This document shows positions 46,070 to 53,754 of a DNA stretch of 64,000 nucleotides, in pieces. The first letter of the stretch is position 1. Every line of letters starts with the position of its first letter. The stretch spans positions 1,178,001 to 1,242,000 of the forward strand of contig NZ_CP126269.1 in NCBI RefSeq assembly GCF_003234445.2, read 5' to 3'. Source of the DNA: Curtobacterium sp. MCLR17_036. Its GTDB lineage: Bacteria; Actinomycetota; Actinomycetes; Actinomycetales; Microbacteriaceae. Position numbers and translations under genes: made by a program. Under the pieces are notes generated by a model, which was not told the origin of the DNA, made no database searches, and saw nothing but the letters and a program-made list of their open reading frames with translations.

Positions 46070-46888
46070 ATGACCGAGACGACCGCCGGCACCGGGCCGG
46101 GACGCGTCACGACGCGTGCGGACATCCCGCGTGCGCGTCGGATCGTGGTGAAGGTCGGCTCGTCCTCGGTCAGCGGCGACAACACCGGGCAGATCGCCGC
46201 GCTCGTGGACGCCCTCGCGGCGGCGCACGGGCGCGGCACCGAGGTCGTGCTCGTCTCGTCCGGCGCGATCGCCACCGGGTTCCCGTTCCTCGGGCTCGAG
46301 GGCCGACCGGACGACCTCGCCACGCAGCAGGCCGCCGCGGCAACCGGGCAGAACGTGCTCATGTACCGGTACCAGCAGGAGCTCGACCGGCACGGCGTCG
46401 TCGCGGCGCAGATCCTGCTCACCGCCGGCGACCTGCAGAACCCGACGCACCGGACGAACGCGCAGCGCGCCGTCGACCGGCTGCTCGCCCTGCGGGTGCT
46501 GCCGATCGTCAACGAGAACGACACCGTCGCCACCCACGAGATCCGGTTCGGCGACAACGACCGGCTGGCCGCACTCGTGGCGCGGCTGCTCGGGGCCGAC
46601 GCGCTCGTGCTGCTGTCCGATGTCGAGGCGCTGTACACGAAGCCCCCGGAGCAGCCGGGCGCGGAGCGCATCGACGAGGTCCCGCTCGGCGACGAGCTCG
46701 CCGGCGTCACGTTCGGTTCGATCGGCGCCGCCGGCGTCGGCACCGGGGGAGCGGGGACGAAGGTGGCCGCCGCCCGTCTCGCCGCAGAGGCCGGCACCGC
46801 CGTCCTGGTGACCGCCACGGCACTCGTCGAGCGGGCGCTCGCGGGCGAGCACGTCGGCACCTGGTTCGCGGCAGCACCCCGCGACTGA
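46070..46888 (+). CDS. proB: Glutamate 5-kinase
   Basis: This 272-aa kinase performs the first step of proline synthesis, ATP + glutamate to glutamyl-5-phosphate. The amino-acid kinase fold has RRIVVKVGSSSV, VLVSSGAIATG, VNENDTVATHEIRFGDNDRL and LLSDVEALYT. The C-terminal PUA domain of E. coli ProB is missing, so this is the short form. ATG 46070 lies 7 bp after obg. The next enzyme of the pathway, proA, follows 49 bp downstream but has its own promoter. Confidence 0.96.
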   Translation: MTETTAGTGPGRVTTRADIPRARRIVVKVGSSSVSGDNTGQIAALVDALAAAHGRGTEVVLVSSGAIATGFPFLGLEGRPDDLATQQAAAATGQNVLMYRYQQELDRHGVVAAQILLTAGDLQNPTHRTNAQRAVDRLLALRVLPIVNENDTVATHEIRFGDNDRLAALVARLLGADALVLLSDVEALYTKPPEQPGAERIDEVPLGDELAGVTFGSIGAAGVGTGGAGTKVAAARLAAEAGTAVLVTATALVERALAGEHVGTWFAAAPRD

Positions 46889-46925
46889 CCGCCGGCGGGG
46901 TCCGTCACGTCGGTGTGCGCCGACC

Positions 46926-46931
46926 TATCCT
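46926..46931 (+). promoter_or_regulatory. -10 element TATCCT for leaderless proA
   Basis: TATCCT ends six bases before ATG 46938, and no ribosome site lies between. Transcription would begin on the start codon. Confidence 0.6.
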
Positions 46932-46937
46932 TGGTGC

Positions 46938-48203
46938 ATGTCCACCACCGCGACCGCCCCGACCCTGACCGACAAGCTCGTCGCGGCCCGTGCCGCGTCG
47001 TCGGCCCTCGCGACGGCGACGACGGCGGTCAAGGACGCCGCCCTGCTCGCGATCGCCGCCGGTGTCCGTGCCGCGACGGCCGAGATCGTCGCGGCGAACC
47101 ACGGCGACCTCGTCGCCGGCGAGGAGAGCGGCCTGTCCTCCGGGCTCGTCGACCGCCTGCGGCTCGACCCCGCCCGGATCGAGTCGCTCGCCGCCGCGGT
47201 CGAGCACGTCGTCGGCCTGACCGACCCGGTCGGCGAGCACGTCCGCGGGTCGCAGCTGCCGAACGGCCTGCAGCTCACCCAGGTGCGCGTGCCGTTCGGC
47301 GTCGTCGGCGCGATCTACGAGGCCCGTCCGAACGTCACGGTCGACATCGCCTCGCTGGCGCTCAAGTCGGGCAACGCCGTCGTGCTGCGTGGTGGCTCGG
47401 CGGCGCAGCGGACGAACGCCGTGCTCGTCGCGCGCATCCAGGACGCCGTCGCCTCGGTCGGCCTGCCGCGCGACCTCGTGCAGACCATCGACGAGTTCGG
47501 CCGCGCCGGCGCCACCGAGCTGATGCGCGCCCGCGGGCTCGTCGACGTGCTCATCCCGCGGGGGAGCGCCTCGCTCATCCAGACCGTCGTCACCGAGTCG
47601 CAGGTGCCGGTCATCGAGACCGGTGCGGGCGTCGTGCACGTCTTCCTCGACGCGTCGGCCCCGGTCCGACGCGCGGTCGACATCGTGCTGAACAGCAAGG
47701 TGCAGCGCCCGAGCGTCTGCAACGCGCTCGAGACCCTGCTCGTGCACGAGCAGGCCGCCGAGCGCCTGCTCCCGGTGCTCGCCGACCGGCTCCGGGCCGC
47801 GGGGGTCACGCTCCGCGGCGACGACGCCACGCGCGCGATCGTCCCCGGGGTGCTCCGCGCCACCGACGAGGACTGGGGGACCGAGTCGATGGACCTCGAC
47901 CTGTCGATCCGGGTCGTGCCGGACGTCGACGCCGCGATGGCGCACATCGCCCGCTGGTCCACGCACCACACCGAGTCGATCGTGACGAACGACGTCGACA
48001 CCGCCGAGCGGTTCCTGGCGGCGGTCGACTCCGCGGTCGTGATGGTGAACGCGTCGACACGGTTCACCGACGGCGGCGAGTTCGGCTTCGGGGCCGAGGT
48101 CGGCATCTCGACCCAGAAGCTGCACGCGCGCGGGCCGATGGGCCTGCCGGAGCTCACGAGCACGAAGTGGATCGTGCGCGGGCAGGGCCAGATCCGCGGC
48201 TAG
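46938..48203 (+). CDS. proA: Glutamate-5-semialdehyde dehydrogenase (gamma-glutamyl phosphate reductase)
   Basis: This 421-aa NADPH-dependent enzyme performs the second step of proline synthesis, reducing glutamyl-5-phosphate. The aldehyde-dehydrogenase fold has catalytic C261 in KVQRPSVCNALETLLVH, preceded by GNAVVLRGGSAA and VPVIETGAGVVHVF. The length is normal. It is placed after proB with its own leaderless promoter. A TAGACT box overlaps its stop codon and may start the next transcript. Confidence 0.97.
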   Translation: MSTTATAPTLTDKLVAARAASSALATATTAVKDAALLAIAAGVRAATAEIVAANHGDLVAGEESGLSSGLVDRLRLDPARIESLAAAVEHVVGLTDPVGEHVRGSQLPNGLQLTQVRVPFGVVGAIYEARPNVTVDIASLALKSGNAVVLRGGSAAQRTNAVLVARIQDAVASVGLPRDLVQTIDEFGRAGATELMRARGLVDVLIPRGSASLIQTVVTESQVPVIETGAGVVHVFLDASAPVRRAVDIVLNSKVQRPSVCNALETLLVHEQAAERLLPVLADRLRAAGVTLRGDDATRAIVPGVLRATDEDWGTESMDLDLSIRVVPDVDAAMAHIARWSTHHTESIVTNDVDTAERFLAAVDSAVVMVNASTRFTDGGEFGFGAEVGISTQKLHARGPMGLPELTSTKWIVRGQGQIRG

Positions 48204-48243
48204 ACTGAGCGGCGTCTTTCCCCGACCGAACGGAGCACGAACG

Positions 48244-48444
48244 ATGACCATCCTCGCTGAAGCTGCAGAGCACGCCTCCGGGGCCCCCGCGTTCGTCTTC
48301 CCGCTCGTCGGCGCGCTGTTCTTCATCTTCCTCGGCTTCGTCACCTGGAGCTTCCGTGACGTCGCCTACCGCCACTCCCAGAAGTTCGAGGCCACCCGGC
48401 ACCACGAGTCGGGCGTCGACGAGTTCGGCCGCGCCGACCACTGA
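48244..48444 (+). CDS. Small single-span membrane protein
   Basis: This 66-aa protein has a short N-terminus, one helix (about 17-37, [21 protein letters not shown]) and a basic/His-rich cytosolic tail ([20 protein letters not shown]). A GGAGCACGA ribosome site precedes ATG 48244, and a TAGACT -10 lies at 48201-48206 over the proA stop. Small membrane proteins occupy this slot between proA and nadD in related genomes, as far as I recall. The function is unknown. Confidence 0.82.
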   Translation: MTILAEAAEHASGAPAFVFPLVGALFFIFLGFVTWSFRDVAYRHSQKFEATRHHESGVDEFGRADH

Positions 48445-48455
48445 CCGCAGACCCG

Positions 48456-49055
48456 ATGCTCGAGAGCACCGGACGGCCGCGCATCGGGGTGATGGGTGGC
48501 ACGTTCGACCCGATCCACCACGGCCACCTGGTCGCGGCGTCCGAGGTGGCGCGCGCGTTCGACCTGGACGAGGTCGTCTTCGTCCCCACCGGTCAGCCGT
48601 ACATGAAGTCCGGCGTCACCGACGCTGAACACCGGTACCTGATGACGGTCATCGCGACCGCGTCGAACCCGATGTTCACCGTCAGCCGGGTCGACATCGA
48701 CCGGCCGGGCCCCACGTACACGGTCGACACGCTCCGCGACCTGCACGAGCAGCGGCCGGACGCGCAGCTCGTCTTCATCTCCGGCGCAGACGCCGTTCAG
48801 CAGATCCTCGACTGGAAAGACCACGATGGTCTGTGGGACCTCGCGCACTTCGTCGCCGTGACGCGTCCGGGACACGCCCTCAGCATCACCGGATTGCCCG
48901 AACGGGACGTAAGCTTGCTCGAAGTCCCCGCGCTGGCGATATCGTCCACCGACTGCCGTGACCGGGTGAGGCGTGGACACCCCGTCTGGTACCTGGTCCC
49001 CGACGGTGTCGTCCAGTACATCTCGAAGCACCATCTGTATCGGAGCGTTGCATGA
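48456..49055 (+). CDS. nadD: Nicotinate-nucleotide adenylyltransferase
   Basis: This 199-aa enzyme makes deamido-NAD from nicotinate mononucleotide and ATP. The nucleotidyltransferase signature [11 protein letters not shown] is at 14-24 and the C-terminal ISSTDCR motif at about 170-176. [10 protein letters not shown] binds the substrate base. ATG 48456 lies 11 bp after the small membrane gene. Its stop overlaps the next start (ATGA), and the cluster continues to rsfS. Confidence 0.96.
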   Translation: MLESTGRPRIGVMGGTFDPIHHGHLVAASEVARAFDLDEVVFVPTGQPYMKSGVTDAEHRYLMTVIATASNPMFTVSRVDIDRPGPTYTVDTLRDLHEQRPDAQLVFISGADAVQQILDWKDHDGLWDLAHFVAVTRPGHALSITGLPERDVSLLEVPALAISSTDCRDRVRRGHPVWYLVPDGVVQYISKHHLYRSVA

Positions 49056-50449
49056 GTTCGTCCGACGCGCAGCCGCCCCTGTCGCGGCGCCAGGCGCGCG
49101 AGCGGGAGCGTGCCGCAGCAGCCGGTTCGCAGCCCGTGACGCCGCCGCCCACCGTCGCCGCCCCCGAGGGGTCGACCACCGACCGTGCCCGGCCCGGCTC
49201 CCACGCCGCGCCGGCGCCGACCGGCGCGGCACCGTCGTCGTCCGCTCCGGGCACGCCCTCGTCGGCTCCCGGTGTCCCACCGTTCCCGCCGGACTCCGCC
49301 ACGGACATCGTCCCGGGCAGCGGGGGCCTGACGCGCCGCCAGCTCCGACAGCTCCGTGCCGCCGAGAGCCAGGCCGTGCAGCCCGTCCCGCTCCGCAACC
49401 CGACGCCGCAGTCGTCCGACCGCACGGTCGAGGACGTCCTCGGTTCGGTCGACACCATCGACCCGGGCACCGCGCAGCGGAGCACCCCCGACACCGCCGA
49501 GCCGTCCCCGGTGCTCGACCAGGCCGCCGTGGCGCAGGCCACCGAGGCCGACGGGTCGCCGGACGCGCTCGAGCCCCTCGACGAGGCCGCCGCGCACGCC
49601 GAGGAGCCCCGCCGCCACCGGTCGACGTGGTCGCCGCCGTCCGAGGCCGACGGCGATGCCGCGACGCCCGTCGCCGCCCCGGCGGACACGACCGACGCGG
49701 CCGCCGCCGACGAGGACTCTGACGACGACACCGACAGCGATGCTGCCGACGAGTCGACGTCGGACGACGCCGCACCGCGACCGCAGTCCGCCACCCCCGC
49801 CGTGACGCTGCCGCCGGTGCAGACCGCGTCGACGCCCGCGGTCTTCCCGCTCTCGCTCGACGCCGAGGACGACGACACGAACGAGGTCCCGCTGCCCGCT
49901 GCCGCCGCCACCGAGGACGCACCCGTGGCGTCGCAGCGCCCGACCGAGCCGAAGCCGGTGACGACGGCGTTCGCGCCGCCCACCGGTCACTGGTCGCAGC
50001 AGGCCCACGACTCGAACGACTCCGAGGTCCACGACGAGGAGACCGGTGCCCGCCGGGTCGCGGTGACGAACACCAACGCGATCATCCTGCCGAACTCGGC
50101 CCTCGCCGACCCGACCGGCGCCCTGAACGCCACGGGCGAGGTCATCCTCACCGGGTCGATCGACCTGCCGGCGTCGCTGTCCTCGACCGGGTCGCACCGT
50201 CCGATCGACGGCGCCGAGGTCGACCGCCTGCTCGAGCAGCACGACGAGCAGCCCGAGACGGACGCCAGCCCGGTCCGCGCCAGCCGCGCGGTGTCGAGCC
50301 ACACCTCGACGCGTCAGGTCGTGCTCGCGGCGGCGAAGCCGAAGGAGTCCCGCACCCCGGTGATCCTCGGGCTCGCGGTCGGCGGCGTCGGCATCGCTGC
50401 GGCAGGCGTCATCATCGTCGCCCTGCTGACGACCCACATGGGCGGTTGA
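49052..50449 (+). CDS. Long disordered protein with one C-terminal membrane helix
   Basis: This 465-aa protein is almost entirely low-complexity. It has a basic [14 protein letters not shown] start, then Pro/Ser/Ala/Thr stretches, a second basic motif ([13 protein letters not shown] near 93-105) and an acidic block ([15 protein letters not shown] near 224-240). A more conserved-looking segment ([36 protein letters not shown] near 330-372) leads to a final helix (about 433-458). It is tail-anchored or single-pass with most of the chain cytosolic. It starts inside the nadD stop (ATGA). The function is unknown, though its place between nadD and rsfS seems fixed in relatives. Confidence 0.8.
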   Translation: MSSSDAQPPLSRRQARERERAAAAGSQPVTPPPTVAAPEGSTTDRARPGSHAAPAPTGAAPSSSAPGTPSSAPGVPPFPPDSATDIVPGSGGLTRRQLRQLRAAESQAVQPVPLRNPTPQSSDRTVEDVLGSVDTIDPGTAQRSTPDTAEPSPVLDQAAVAQATEADGSPDALEPLDEAAAHAEEPRRHRSTWSPPSEADGDAATPVAAPADTTDAAAADEDSDDDTDSDAADESTSDDAAPRPQSATPAVTLPPVQTASTPAVFPLSLDAEDDDTNEVPLPAAAATEDAPVASQRPTEPKPVTTAFAPPTGHWSQQAHDSNDSEVHDEETGARRVAVTNTNAIILPNSALADPTGALNATGEVILTGSIDLPASLSSTGSHRPIDGAEVDRLLEQHDEQPETDASPVRASRAVSSHTSTRQVVLAAAKPKESRTPVILGLAVGGVGIAAAGVIIVALLTTHMGG

Positions 50450-50520
50450 CGCCCTCGTCCCCGACCACCGGTCCCGACGCCCCGTCGGCCGCGGCCTGGC
50501 CGCGTGTCGGCGGGGTGGCT

Positions 50521-50526
50521 TATGAT
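50521..50526 (+). promoter_or_regulatory. -10 element TATGAT of rsfS
   Basis: TATGAT lies 54 bp before the rsfS start. The -35 region is unclear in G+C-rich sequence. It suggests rsfS can be transcribed apart from the upstream genes. Confidence 0.5.
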
Positions 50527-50579
50527 CGGGACCCATCAAGCGAGCCGACGACCGTCGGTTCGACGACCGGAAGGAATCC

Positions 50580-50954
50580 GTGACCGCCTCCACCCGCGCA
50601 CTGGAACTCGTGCAGGCCGCCGCACTCGCGGCCGACGCCAAACAGGCCGAGGACCTCGTCGCGCTCGACGTCACCGGGCCGCTGCAGCTCACGGACGTGT
50701 TCCTGCTCGCGACCGGTCGGAACGAACGCAACGTGCAGTCGATCGCGGACGCGGTCGAGGAACGTCTCCTCGAGCTCGGGGCGAAGACCCTCCGGCGCGA
50801 AGGCCGCAGCGAGGGCCGTTGGATCCTCATCGACTTCGGCGAGATCGTCGTGCACGTCTTCCACGACGAGGACCGCCAGTACTACTCGCTCGAGCGACTC
50901 TGGGCCGACTGCCCGACCATCCCGCTCGAGCTCCCGGTGGACCACACCGCCTGA
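50580..50954 (+). CDS. rsfS: Ribosomal silencing factor RsfS
   Basis: This 124-aa protein binds L14 on the 50S subunit and blocks subunit joining in slow growth. The core TGPLQLTDVFLLATGRNERNVQSIADAVEERL, GRSEGRWILIDFGEIVVHVFHDEDRQYYSLERLW is the family signature. GTG 50580 follows GGAAGGAA. It completes the rplU-obg-nadD-rsfS block and is followed by tRNA-Ala. Confidence 0.96.
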   Translation: MTASTRALELVQAAALAADAKQAEDLVALDVTGPLQLTDVFLLATGRNERNVQSIADAVEERLLELGAKTLRREGRSEGRWILIDFGEIVVHVFHDEDRQYYSLERLWADCPTIPLELPVDHTA

Positions 50955-51061
50955 CCGGCGACGCGCCCGGGTGACGGCTGCGATTTCGTCACCCGGCGTT
51001 CGCATGGTGTACGCTTAACTGGTGCCTCCGGGGAACCGGTCGGCACGGAGCAACACCTTCC

Positions 51062-51137
51062 GGGTCTGTGGCGCAGCTGGTAGCGCACCTGCATGGCATG
51101 CAGGGGGTCAGGGGTTCGAGTCCCCTCAGATCCACCA
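51062..51137 (+). tRNA. tRNA-Ala (anticodon GGC)
   Basis: The acceptor GGGTCTG/CAGATCC, D arm GCGC/GCGC, anticodon stem CCTGC/GCAGG around ATGGCAT, and T arm AGGGG-TTCGAGT-CCCCT all fold. CCA is encoded at 51135-51137. A TACGCT -10 box lies at 51011-51016. Confidence 0.97.
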
Positions 51138-51139
51138 AC

Positions 51140-51171
51140 AACCCCCGTCGTTCCCCGGAACGGCGGGGGTT
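51140..51171 (+). terminator. Terminator after tRNA-Ala
   Basis: A 15-bp stem (AACCCCCGTCGTTCC with its complement, one G:T pair) with a two-base spacer starts 3 bp after the tRNA. It has TT at its end only. Confidence 0.8.
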
Positions 51172-51236
51172 CCGTCGTTCCACGACGCGTTCTCCACAGG
51201 GGCCCGTCGGCGGCGCTCGGGTGCGATCCCGGCCGA

Positions 51237-51242
51237 TACGCT
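51237..51242 (+). promoter_or_regulatory. -10 element TACGCT for a leaderless epimerase gene
   Basis: TACGCT ends six bases before ATG 51249, the same spacing as at proA and the DUF1905 gene. There is no ribosome site. Confidence 0.55.
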
Positions 51243-51248
51243 GAGCGC

Positions 51249-52172
51249 ATGAGCAACGACGCGCCCCTGTCCGGTACTCCGCTGACGATCACCGCCGGTG
51301 GGTACACGGCCGACGTCGCCTCGGTCGGAGCGACGCTGCGCACCCTGCGTCACGAGGGGCGCGACCTGGTCGTCCCGTTCGACGCCGACGAGGTCCGTCC
51401 GGTGTTCCGCGGCGCCGTGCTCGCGCCGTGGCCGAACCGCGTCGTCGACGGCACGTACACGTCCGGGGGCGTCGATCACGAGCTCGCCCTGACCGAACCG
51501 GCGCGGCACCACGCCCTGCACGGGCTGGTCGCCTGGACCGACTTCGCGGTCTTCGCGCACGACGACGACCGGGTGCTGCTCGGCACGACGATCCCTGCGC
51601 AGCAGGGGTACCCGCACCGCGTCGACGTGCACGTCGAGTACCGCCTGGACGCCGAGGGCCTGCACACGACGGTCACGGGCACGAACACCGGTGCCGACGA
51701 CGCCCCGTGGGGCACCGGGCCGCACCCGTACCTGGTGGCCGGTGACGGCACGGTGGACGACTGGACGCTCACGCTGCCGGCCGCCGAGGTGCTCGAGGTC
51801 ACCCCCGACCGACTCATCCCGACGGACCTGGTGCCCGTGCACGACGAGTTCGACCTGCGCACCCCCACCCTGATCGGCGACCGCTTCATCGACCACGCCT
51901 TCACCGGCTTCGACCGTGACGCGGACGGCCTCGCCGCCGTCACGGTCACCGCTGCGGACGGCCACGGGGTGCGCGTCGCCTTCGACGCTGCGTGCCAGTG
52001 GGTCCAGGTGCACACGGCGGACCACGTCGTCCCCGCGTACCACCGCGCCGGACTCGCCGTCGAACCGATGACGTGCGCCCCCGATGCCTTCAACGACGGC
52101 GTCGACCGCGGCCTGGTCGTCCTGGCCCCGGGGTCGGCGCACGCCGCAGCATGGACGATCGCCGCGGTCTGA
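51249..52172 (+). CDS. Aldose 1-epimerase family protein
   Basis: This 307-aa mutarotase-fold enzyme interconverts sugar anomers. It shows APWPNRVVDGTYT, the His of HALHGLVAW (general acid/base region), TGPHPYLVAG and the C-terminal VQVHTADHV with a glutamate in AVEPMTCAPDAF, matching galactose mutarotase-like proteins. The length is somewhat shorter than GalM. It starts leaderless at ATG 51249. Its last 22 bp overlap the next gene in another frame. The specific sugar is unknown. Confidence 0.92.
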   Translation: MSNDAPLSGTPLTITAGGYTADVASVGATLRTLRHEGRDLVVPFDADEVRPVFRGAVLAPWPNRVVDGTYTSGGVDHELALTEPARHHALHGLVAWTDFAVFAHDDDRVLLGTTIPAQQGYPHRVDVHVEYRLDAEGLHTTVTGTNTGADDAPWGTGPHPYLVAGDGTVDDWTLTLPAAEVLEVTPDRLIPTDLVPVHDEFDLRTPTLIGDRFIDHAFTGFDRDADGLAAVTVTAADGHGVRVAFDAACQWVQVHTADHVVPAYHRAGLAVEPMTCAPDAFNDGVDRGLVVLAPGSAHAAAWTIAAV

Positions 52173-53692
52173 CCGGGTCCGACCGGACCGTCCGCATCGA
52201 GGTCCGTCGACTCGGTGCCGTTCCGGACCTCGCCGCCCTCGCCGCCGCGTCGACCGCGGACGTCGTCTGGCTCGATTCGTCCCTGCCGGACGGTGCCCCG
52301 GACACCGCACGCCCACGGGCCCGCTGGTCGGTGCTCGCCTGGACCGACGGCCCGTTCTCGACACGCTTCCGGCACGAGGCGCGACGGGCCCACGTCGCGG
52401 TCCCCGCACCCGCTGCACGCTGGTTCGGCCGGTCGTGGTCCGGTGACCGCCCGGCGTTCGCCGTGCTCGCCGACCTGCTGGCGGCGACGCCCGTGCTGCC
52501 CGAACCGGTCGACGGCTGCGGCTTCGCGCTCGGCTGGACCGGGTTCCTCGGCTACGAGCTCGGCCGCGAGTCCGGCGGCCCCGACCGCACCGCCGACGGT
52601 CACCCCGACGCCGACCTGCGCTTCGTGGATCGCGCTGTCGTGGTCGACCGGGCCGGAGCCGGAGCCGGGGTCGCCTGGGCGCTCGCGCTCGTCGCGGACG
52701 CGGAACCGGCGGCCAGTGCGTCGAACCGGGCGTGGCTCCGGACGGTGCCCACGTCGTCGACGGGGGGCGGTCCCGGGGACGTGCCCACGGGCCTCCCGGC
52801 CGGGACGGCGACCGGCCGTGTGGGCCGCGCCGCCTACGAGGACGCGGTCGACGCGTGCCGCGCCGAGATCCGCGAGGGCAACGCCTTCCAGGTGTGCCTC
52901 ACCACCACGTTCGTCCTGACGGGCGGACGGGAGGGCCGGGTCGCCCCCGGCACGGACCCACACCTGGTCGAGTACCTGCGCATGCGCGCGTCGGACCCCG
53001 TGCCGTTCGGTGCCTACCTGCGGCTCGGCACGCTGCGCGTGGCGAGCCGGTCGCCGGAACGGTTCCTGCGGATCGACGCCGACGGGGCGGTGACGGCGGA
53101 GCCGATCAAGGGCACGCGCCGCCGCGTCGCCGACCCCGCGGCGGACGCGGCCGTGCGGGCCGAGCTCTCGGCGAGTGCGAAGGACCGGGCCGAGAACGTG
53201 ATGATCGTCGACCTGCTGCGGAACGACCTGCTGCGGACGGCGCTGCCCGGCTCGGTGCACGTCGAGCGGTTGTGCGACGTCGAGACCTACGCGAGCGTGC
53301 ACCAGCTGGTGTCGACGATCGGCGCGCGGCTGCCGACGGGCACGTCGCGGGCGGAGGTGGTGCGCGCGGCCTTCCCGCCCGGGTCGATGACCGGTGCGCC
53401 CAAGTCCAGCGCCACGGCGATCGCCGACCGGCTCGAGCGTGCACCGCGCGGCGTCTACTCCGGGGCGATCGGGTACTTCTCGGCGAGCGGGGCGGTGGAC
53501 CTCTCGGTGGTGATCCGGACACTGGTGACGGTCGTGGACACCGACGGCGTCGTCCGGTCGCGGACGCTCGGCGCCGGGGGAGCGGTGACGTGGTCGTCGG
53601 ACGCGACGCAGGAGGCGGACGAGGTCGAGACGAAGACGCGGTCGGTGCTCGGGGCGGTCGGTGCGAGCACATCCTGGACTGTCAATATGTGA
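52151..53692 (+). CDS. Chorismate-binding enzyme, aminodeoxychorismate synthase component I (PabB-like)
   Basis: This 513-aa protein has a divergent N-terminal half and a C-terminal chorismate-binding domain: REGNAFQVCLTT, FGAYLRLGTLRVASRSPERFL, AEPIKGTRRR, AKDRAENVMIVDLLRNDL, FPPGSMTGAPK. The Lys of PIKGT (K320) is diagnostic of PabB, since TrpE has PIAGT, so the product is likely 4-amino-4-deoxychorismate for folate. No glutaminase partner or lyase is adjacent. It starts at ATG 52151 within the end of the epimerase gene; the overlap of 22 bp implies coupled translation. Confidence 0.88.
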   Translation: MDDRRGLTGSDRTVRIEVRRLGAVPDLAALAAASTADVVWLDSSLPDGAPDTARPRARWSVLAWTDGPFSTRFRHEARRAHVAVPAPAARWFGRSWSGDRPAFAVLADLLAATPVLPEPVDGCGFALGWTGFLGYELGRESGGPDRTADGHPDADLRFVDRAVVVDRAGAGAGVAWALALVADAEPAASASNRAWLRTVPTSSTGGGPGDVPTGLPAGTATGRVGRAAYEDAVDACRAEIREGNAFQVCLTTTFVLTGGREGRVAPGTDPHLVEYLRMRASDPVPFGAYLRLGTLRVASRSPERFLRIDADGAVTAEPIKGTRRRVADPAADAAVRAELSASAKDRAENVMIVDLLRNDLLRTALPGSVHVERLCDVETYASVHQLVSTIGARLPTGTSRAEVVRAAFPPGSMTGAPKSSATAIADRLERAPRGVYSGAIGYFSASGAVDLSVVIRTLVTVVDTDGVVRSRTLGAGGAVTWSSDATQEADEVETKTRSVLGAVGASTSWTVNM

Positions 53693-53754
53693 AATACGGT
53701 GCGCTACGATGCCCGGGTCGCGTTCTGCGGCGTCCCCACATCGAGGAGTCACAC

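Noticed and set aside
51992-52150. Earlier start for the PabB-like protein within the epimerase gene
   Set aside because: The chorismate-enzyme N-terminus does not need it, and it would overlap the epimerase by 180 bp. ATG 52151 gives a normal length.
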